64,000 bases of DNA from Diphasiastrum complanatum (Eukaryota; Streptophyta; Lycopodiopsida; Lycopodiales; Lycopodiaceae), in contig CM055102.1 of assembly GCA_029204225.1 (NCBI GenBank), forward strand, positions 32,732,085 to 32,796,084. Reading direction: 5' to 3'. The translations under genes and the position numbers were made by a program. This document shows positions 60,799-64,000 of this stretch, piece after piece (the first letter of the stretch is position 1; each line of letters opens with the position of its first letter). The notes under the pieces were generated by a model. The model saw only the letters and a program-made list of their open reading frames with translations, was not told the origin of the DNA and ran no database searches.

Positions 60799-63152
60799 CC
60801 CCTAATGTGTTGCAGGACCACTGCAACTTATATTAGACAATGTCGCTCCGCTTCCGCATTGGCATCTTTGATCGGCACTTGAAAAAGCATAGATCCTCAT
60901 TTGCTTACATAAAACCAAGTGCTTATTGTCATCAGCCTTTATCACAAAAATTATTTTTCACAAATTGTCGCAATTGGATCAGAATGTCTTATTGCTATAG
61001 GTGATTGACATTCTCAAAATTGGAAAGCTCCCAGCAGCTTCATAACTTGCATGCCTGAGTGCCTCCTGTGTGTCTTCTTTCTTATCACTTGTCTCTACCA
61101 TTGATAGTTTCATCTCTGGTTCTTGGCAGGTACTAACTTCTGGGAGGACTGTATCCTCTATTTTGCTTTTGGGTGTTTCCGCAGTTCTTCGCTCAGTTGA
61201 AGTTCCAGTCTTAAGAAAAACCTTTGATTTGCAGGTTGCACATACTTCGATTATTAGTCTCAAGGGGATGGACTCATCATCAAAAAATTAGTGGTAGGAA
61301 CATATTTGGATGGACAATTTGGTAACGATAAGGAAACATGATGAAGGCTTGGTGGCAGAATGAAGGAACTGATAGTTCTACAGTTGCAGCCTTGCAATGT
61401 CGAGCTTTGACCACCACTTGCTGGGTGAGTAACTCACTTTATTTTGTAGGTTCACGGTTGTTTTCATCTTTCTTTTTCTGCAACTCTTTCTTTTGATCCA
61501 TTACTTTTGGATATCTTTGGGCTTCATAAGAGGGGATTCAACTATCATTGCTCCAGAGAGTCTCTTTTGATCAAGATCGATCTGACTCAACTGTTGCTTA
61601 GGTTTTGTCCTTTCCTCCTTGGTTTCTTTGCTTGATTTCTTATATCTTCTAGCTGCTTCGCCTGCTTCTTAGATCTTCGTTTGGTTGATCAACCATTGTA
61701 GGTGGTAGTTAGTCTCCGCAGGACATTTGCAATGATCTATCAGCTACTTCGGTAAGACTATCAAAAACTGGGGATTTCTCAAAAGAACTGTGAAATGATG
61801 ATAAACAAACAGATGGAAGGTAGGGTGGAGGTGGTGATGTCGGTAGATGGTGTGGACGATAGGCATGAGGATGGGCGTAGAAGTATGGCAAGAGGCCGGT
61901 TGAAGAAGAAGACTGATTTCCCAATGCTTGTGTTTTCCTTTTCCGAAGGATCTTCATCGTGACTGGGATACTTCTTTTGATTGAGTCACTTTGGATTGCC
62001 CATCTGTCTTCTTAGCCTTGTCGTTGTCGACTTTGGATTTGTGACCTTGGCTGTCGATATTGCTGATGTTGTTGTTGGCAGCGTAACTGCTCCAATGGAT
62101 CCAAGCAGATCCACTCTCCCCCCCCCTCCCCAAAAAAAAAATCTGTTGACGGGGATGTTGTTGCTAGTAATTGTTCATGCTCAAGATTGGATCGACGTGT
62201 GGAACACGTAGTTGAAAAGACGTTGACAATGTGACTAGACTAAAGATTGAACAAATTTTAACTAAATTTGTTTCAATCTTGCTGTAGTTGATTCAAAGAT
62301 TAATATGACAATGAGATGCAAGAATCAACTTTGACGTAATCTGTATTTTGCAGATTTGGAATATGCTCAATAATCCGAAACTTTGTATAAGGTGATTTGA
62401 AGATTGATAGAGGAATGACAAGTTATTCTTGAGATACACTACATGATGTCTCCTATTCAATGGCTATCCTTGATGAACTAAAATCAAATCTAGAAAAAGA
62501 TATGCAATTAGAAAAAATTGTCAGAACAAAAAATGACAAAAAATAAACAAGGAAGATACTAATGTTACAGAGAGTGAAAGCAGTAGAGCACTTGTCAAAC
62601 AAAAAGTCATTCATCAACACGTATAATTTACCTAGACAATTTCATGTTTCTATTGTTCTTTTAGATTAATGAAAGAACTCTCGTAAGTCCTTGTCAAAAA
62701 TAAGGCAGAAATAGTGGCAATGAATCTACCATCATTGATAGTAGATGCTGTAAGATATAGTTTGAGATGTAGTTACGGTTGAGGTACTATGTGCTGAGTA
62801 CTTCTCTGAGCTAGAGATTCAGAACCGAATCTCGATCTGCATTTCCGATTGCTAGATTTATTTTGGTACATTGGAAATCTTATCAACATGTGGAAAGACA
62901 AATAGATTTGAGGTTGTAAAAGGGGAGAAAAACTATCAATTCTTTGTGGAGGTTGCTCTTGGTTGTACATTGTAGCAGATGACGGAATATCGGTTTTGCT
63001 TTCCTCCTACAAGGACTCATGTCATCTTAGTGTCTTTTTGCATTATGGAGATGGTGAATTGTGTGGTAATGTAGAAGTTGCAAGAAACGTCTCAAGTGAG
63101 CAACAACTTGAGCGGTTGGGTGCTATGGTGCTCGTGTTGTAACGGCGCCAAA
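60799..63152 (-). mobile_element. non-autonomous interior between two family C LTRs
   Basis: 2,354 bp between the LTRs. No gag, protease, RT, RNase H or integrase motif is visible on either strand. Minus-strand open pieces include CATCKSKVFLKTG, TSTERRTAETPKSKIEDTVL (60979-61263) and a Pro-rich stretch (PTSPPPPYLPSV, 61709-61957); neither is recognised. It fits a derivative that keeps the ends needed for copying but no enzymes. A run of C then A lies near 62122-62140. Confidence 0.65.
63141..63152 (-). other. primer-binding site, TGGCGCC type
   Basis: On the minus strand TTTGGCGCCGTT directly follows the LTR end at 63153. It resembles the tRNA-Asp primer site of plant gypsy elements (TGGCGCCGTT). 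Confidence 0.8.
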
Positions 63153-64000
63153 TGTTGACAGATCCTCTTCTTGGAAGGATCTATCTACTGGATTTTGTTC
63201 TTCTTACTTCTTCTTCTGCCTGTCAGCAGAGATAGTGGGCTCTTGCTTAAGTTATCCTTTCTTGTTTAAAGCCCAAAATCAGGCAAAAGGGACAGATCTA
63301 CATAGTAGTAATGTCCTGCCTGTCAGAGGACAACTCAGATCTGTCTCTCTTGAACTGTGTCACATGCAATCAAACCATCATGTAACCAAAACATTCATCC
63401 AAATGATCAACATGCAGTCCAGGTGAACAACCATGAAATCTACTTCTACTTTGCTGCAAAATGAACTGTAATCAGATCCTAAACACTACTATACTTGCAT
63501 AAATCGACAAAACAAGAAACAATAACTTATCTATAACATTTTAGAAGTCCAAGAATCAAGAAACCAACCAGTCTTTTGATTCTTGGACATCCCAAGAACA
63601 TCAAGAACTAGAATGTTGGAAGATATGCAAGATTTATACCACATTTCTAGCCTATTTAGTTTACCTGAATGCTGATTCCTACGTTAACCCACAAACAAGA
63701 AATGAAAACTAATTCACAACTAGGAAAGCAAGAAAACTAACTAATTCCACAACCACACACAATATGAATGGAAGGGCATGATCATAGGGGCATCACTCAA
63801 GAAAACCATCATGATCAAGGATCTTAGTGTATATCAAACTCATGGAAAATCTTCTTCTTAAGCATGGAGTAGATACAATGCAAAAAGCTCCTCTGCACAA
63901 AGAGGGAGTCTCTTAAATAAGCAAGAGAGCTCCTTAGGTGACATCCTAATGGAATTTCCACATTACACAAATTACAAGTAGAATAATGCTCTCCACTAGA
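63153..64000 (-). repeat. gypsy-type LTR, family C, right copy, cut by window end
   Basis: Minus-strand 5' LTR of the element 59675-64000+. It matches the middle LTR from its inner end for at least 848 bp, with only scattered changes by eye. The outer part lies beyond the window. Confidence 0.85.

Overview
This is nuclear DNA of a land plant with a repeat-rich genome. The evidence is one intron-split plant gene embedded in nested, decayed LTR retrotransposons of both the Ty1/copia and Ty3/gypsy type, with tRNA-type primer-binding sites, polypurine tracts and long dinucleotide microsatellites. Nothing looks bacterial, viral or organellar. The plant group cannot be fixed from sequence alone; a 12-kb intron full of transposons would fit a large-genome fern, gymnosperm or angiosperm.

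The only gene that looks intact lies on the minus strand at 33969-48394. It encodes a 462-residue G3BP-type stress-granule protein: NTF2-like domain, acidic linker, RRM, Arg/Gly-rich tail. It has eight coding exons; every intron is GT-AG and the phases agree. Intron 3 is 12,035 bp and has taken in copia and chromodomain-gypsy relics.

Layout. 1-3171: minus-strand copia copy with stops but an intact DD35E integrase. 3172-7825: a younger copia element inserted into its leader, with an internal integrase deletion and an unrecognised open tail where reverse transcriptase should be. 7826-11867: no gene seen. 11868-19944: three copies of one ~1.1-kb LTR family in opposing orientations, with four copia pol fragments around them. 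19945-28059: a mosaic of gypsy fragments (four-zinc-knuckle gag, inverted pol junction, in-frame gypsy/copia join, tandem double retropepsin, RT/RNase H). 28060-29550: a deleted copia and a large AC/AG microsatellite. 29551-33600: no gene seen, apart from repeats.

49066-64000, upstream of the gene: an internally deleted copia relic, gypsy-type LTRs with TGGCGCC primer sites, a gypsy RNase H/integrase relic split by an LTR, an unknown 210-codon reading frame with two amber stops behind a TATA box, and a chain LTR - 2.35 kb non-pol internal region - LTR reaching the right edge.

Apart from the stress-granule gene, the pieces do not form a pathway. They record successive insertions, deletions and rearrangements. 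The best candidates for something undescribed are the open tail of the 3172-7825 element, the double-protease gypsy, the multi-knuckle gag, and the unknown frame at 56518-57147.
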